Origin: Caldilineaceae bacterium
Lineage (GTDB): Bacteria > Chloroflexota > Anaerolineae > Caldilineales > Caldilineaceae
Length of the DNA stretch: 64,000 nucleotides
NCBI GenBank assembly: GCA_022821545.1
Contig: JAJEDJ010000036.1
Coordinates: 62,001-126,000, forward strand
Direction: 5' to 3'
Shown piece after piece: positions 62,362 through 64,000 of this stretch. A model generated the notes under the pieces. The model was given only the letters and a program-made list of their open reading frames with translations. It searched no databases and was not told where the DNA came from. Both the position numbers and the translations under genes were made by a program. Each line of letters starts with the position of its first letter. The stretch's first letter is position 1.

Positions 62362-63612
62362 ATGCCCGAATCCTCACCCGACATTGTCGTCTACGGCGCC
62401 TTCTGGTGCCCCGATTGCCGCCGCAGCAAACAGTTCCTCGGCGAACATCGGATCCCGTATCAGTGGGTAAACATTGAAGAAGACCCGGACGCCGAACGGC
62501 AGGTCATCGAAATGAACGGTGGCAAACGCGTCATACCCACCATCGTCTTCGCCGACGGTTCCCGGCTCATCGAGCCGAGCAACGCTGAACTGGCCGCGAA
62601 ATTGGGCCTGAGGACGACCGCCAGCCGCCAACATTACCCGGTGATCGTCATCGGCGGCGGCCCTGCCGGCCTGACCGCGGCCCTCTACCTGGCCCGTGAA
62701 GGCGTCGACATCCTCATTATCGAGCGCGCCGCCTTTGGCGGCCAGGCCGCCGCCACCGAAAAACTGGATAATCTGCCCGGATTCCCGGACGGTGTCGATG
62801 GCTTTGAATTCGCTCAGCGGCTGCGGGCCCAGGCTGAGCGGTTCGGCGTTGAACTGCTGCAAGCCCAGGATGTCGCCACAATACAGCGCCAGGACAATTA
62901 TCACCGCGTTGAAACAGTCGCCGGCGACGAGTACAGCGCACAGGCTGTCCTGATCGCCACCGGTAGCCGCTACCGCCGCCTCAATGTGCCCGGCGAAAAC
63001 GATTACCTCGGCGCCGGTGTTCACTTCTGCGCCACCTGCGACGGCCCCTTCTACAAAGGCAAAGAAGTGGCCGTAATTGGCGGCGGCAACAGTGCTGCAG
63101 AAGAAAGTCTGTTGCTGACGAAATTCGCCGAACGGGTTACATTACTTGTGCGGGGCCCTGTCCTGCACGCTAGCCAGGTCATACAGGAATCTGTGTCAGG
63201 GAATTCGAAGATCTCAGTGCGATGGAATACCGAAGTCCAAGAATTCCTCGGCGCCAGGGCCCAACTGAACGGGCTGCGGCTCTGGAATAACGATGCTGAG
63301 GCCGAGTCGCACATGTCTGTAGATGGCGCCTTTGTCTTTATCGGTCTCGAACCGAATACGGGATACCTGAAGGGGACCGGCGTGCATCTTAACAGGTGGG
63401 GCTTCATCGAGACCGGCCATAACCTTTCCCACGAATCGGATAAACGCCCGCCACTCTATGTAGATCGAGATCCAGCCGCACTGGAATCGAGCATTCCCGG
63501 TCTCTTTGCCGCCGGAGACGTGCGCGCCGAGAGCACAAAACAGGTAGCTTCGGCCGCCGGCGAAGGCGCGACCGCAGCCCTGCTGATTCGCGACTACCTG
63601 CGAACGGTCTGA
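62362..63612 (+). CDS. glutaredoxin-like/thioredoxin reductase fusion
   Basis: 416 aa. Residues 1-80 form a glutaredoxin/NrdH-like domain with CPDC (residues 14-17) and VIPTIVF. From about residue 92 a thioredoxin-reductase-type FAD domain begins (VIGGGPAGLTAALYLARE), with the redox CATC pair in HFCATCDGPFYKG, the NADPH motif GGGNSAAEE, and LFAAGDVR near the end. TrxR alone is about 310 residues, so the N-terminal domain is a true fusion that could pass electrons directly. AGGAGAC precedes ATG 62362. It likely serves redox homeostasis. Confidence 0.9.
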   Translation: MPESSPDIVVYGAFWCPDCRRSKQFLGEHRIPYQWVNIEEDPDAERQVIEMNGGKRVIPTIVFADGSRLIEPSNAELAAKLGLRTTASRQHYPVIVIGGGPAGLTAALYLAREGVDILIIERAAFGGQAAATEKLDNLPGFPDGVDGFEFAQRLRAQAERFGVELLQAQDVATIQRQDNYHRVETVAGDEYSAQAVLIATGSRYRRLNVPGENDYLGAGVHFCATCDGPFYKGKEVAVIGGGNSAAEESLLLTKFAERVTLLVRGPVLHASQVIQESVSGNSKISVRWNTEVQEFLGARAQLNGLRLWNNDAEAESHMSVDGAFVFIGLEPNTGYLKGTGVHLNRWGFIETGHNLSHESDKRPPLYVDRDPAALESSIPGLFAAGDVRAESTKQVASAAGEGATAALLIRDYLRTV

Positions 63613-63689
63613 CCCCTCTATGCGTCGGATTCGGTTCTCCGGCTGCTAACACTTCACTGACCACCTGCCACTCTTGTAAGGAGGAAAAG

Positions 63690-64000
63690 GTGCTCACGCC
63701 AGAACAACGAGAACAGATCGACGAGAAAGGTTTTCTCATCATCGAAGACGCGCTTGAACCGTTCGGTATGGACCGCGTTCGGTCCGCCTACGAGTCCATT
63801 CAAAGTCAAACCGAGCTGGCGTGGGCCGAGTCTGTGCGCAACGGCACATACAAGGGCGGCTACGGCAACGGTCCGGACGCGCACACTATGGGCGATATCC
63901 ATCAATATGACTCCCTTTTCCTGGATATCGCCGAGAACCCGCTTGTGCTGCCGATTCTGAAAGAGGTAGTCGGGCCGGACGTTCAGACGATGGAGATGGT
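63690..64000 (+). CDS. phytanoyl-CoA dioxygenase family protein (3' end cut by window)
   Basis: Starts at GTG 63690 with AAGGAGG upstream; the frame is open to the end of the window (103 codons). N-terminal residues LTPEQREQIDEKGFLIIEDAL match the PhyH family start, as in the dioxygenase at 38110-38874. The iron and 2-oxoglutarate ligands lie beyond the window. The gap to the reductase is 77 bases. Confidence 0.7.
   Translation, partial: MLTPEQREQIDEKGFLIIEDALEPFGMDRVRSAYESIQSQTELAWAESVRNGTYKGGYGNGPDAHTMGDIHQYDSLFLDIAENPLVLPILKEVVGPDVQTMEM

Noticed and set aside
1-64000. Genomic island, prophage or integrative element
   Set aside because: No integrase, transposase, phage, relaxase or attachment-site duplication was seen; the layout is explained by transport and catabolic operons.

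Overview
The window is a GC-rich bacterial chromosome segment dominated by nutrient uptake and carbohydrate catabolism. Several traits suggest a free-living or host-associated member of the Chloroflexota, most like Caldilineaceae/Anaerolineae relatives. These are substrate-binding lipoproteins with Ala/Glu/Pro-rich linkers after the lipobox (several with twin-arginine signals), oversized peptide-type binding proteins of about 670 residues, and dense sets of Gfo/Idh/MocA, phytanoyl-CoA dioxygenase, sulfatase and mandelate-racemase family genes. The taxonomic call is inference from gene style, not from a marker gene. I recognised no tRNA, rRNA, CRISPR array, IS element, phage gene or transcription-factor gene.

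Left part (1-5.0 kb, + strand): the end of a sugar ABC permease, a Gfo/Idh/MocA oxidoreductase, a two-domain GATase-like/deacetylase-like protein and an enolase-superfamily enzyme form one catabolic operon. From 5.0 to 11.8 kb (- strand) lies a partial peptide-type ABC operon: small membrane protein, OppF-type ATPase, a B12-binding radical SAM enzyme, binding protein and DppB-type permease. From 12.1 to 19.1 kb (+ strand) lies a complete peptide-type transporter (binding protein, DppB, DppC, OppD, OppF) ending in a second copy of the same small membrane protein. From 19.3 to 25.8 kb follow two tandem binding-protein paralogues and a DppB/DppC pair without ATPases, then two cupins and a Gfo/Idh/MocA gene.

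Middle (27.8-36.1 kb): on the - strand, a DppC and OppD that lack partners, plus a large unrecognised 898-residue protein; then a housekeeping pair, prs (-) and rdgB (+), read divergently, followed by two tandem paralogous small membrane proteins of unknown function. The DppC/OppD pair would complete the transporter at 5-11.8 kb.

Right part (36.1-64 kb): - strand catabolic genes (RraA-like, mandelate-racemase family, phytanoyl-CoA dioxygenase, two sulfatases, two gamma-glutamyltransferases, a monooxygenase-like small protein, adenosine-deaminase-like, two TIM-barrel epimerases, SDR, Gfo/Idh/MocA), an FtsX-type permease without an ATPase, a family-1 sugar ABC transporter lacking its ATPase, and a cyclase. 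From 58.7 kb on the + strand come a YetA/PcRGLX-like protein, a GH43-like protein, a glutaredoxin-thioredoxin reductase fusion and the start of another phytanoyl-CoA dioxygenase. Together the genes look like import of peptides or glycans followed by desulfation, lyase/hydrolase action and oxidation of unusual sugar acids.

The strongest leads for something undescribed are the radical SAM enzyme inside a peptide-transporter operon together with its paired small membrane protein, the tandem small membrane proteins behind rdgB, the 898-residue protein preceded by a triple 14-bp repeat, and recurring intergenic hairpins and short motifs.
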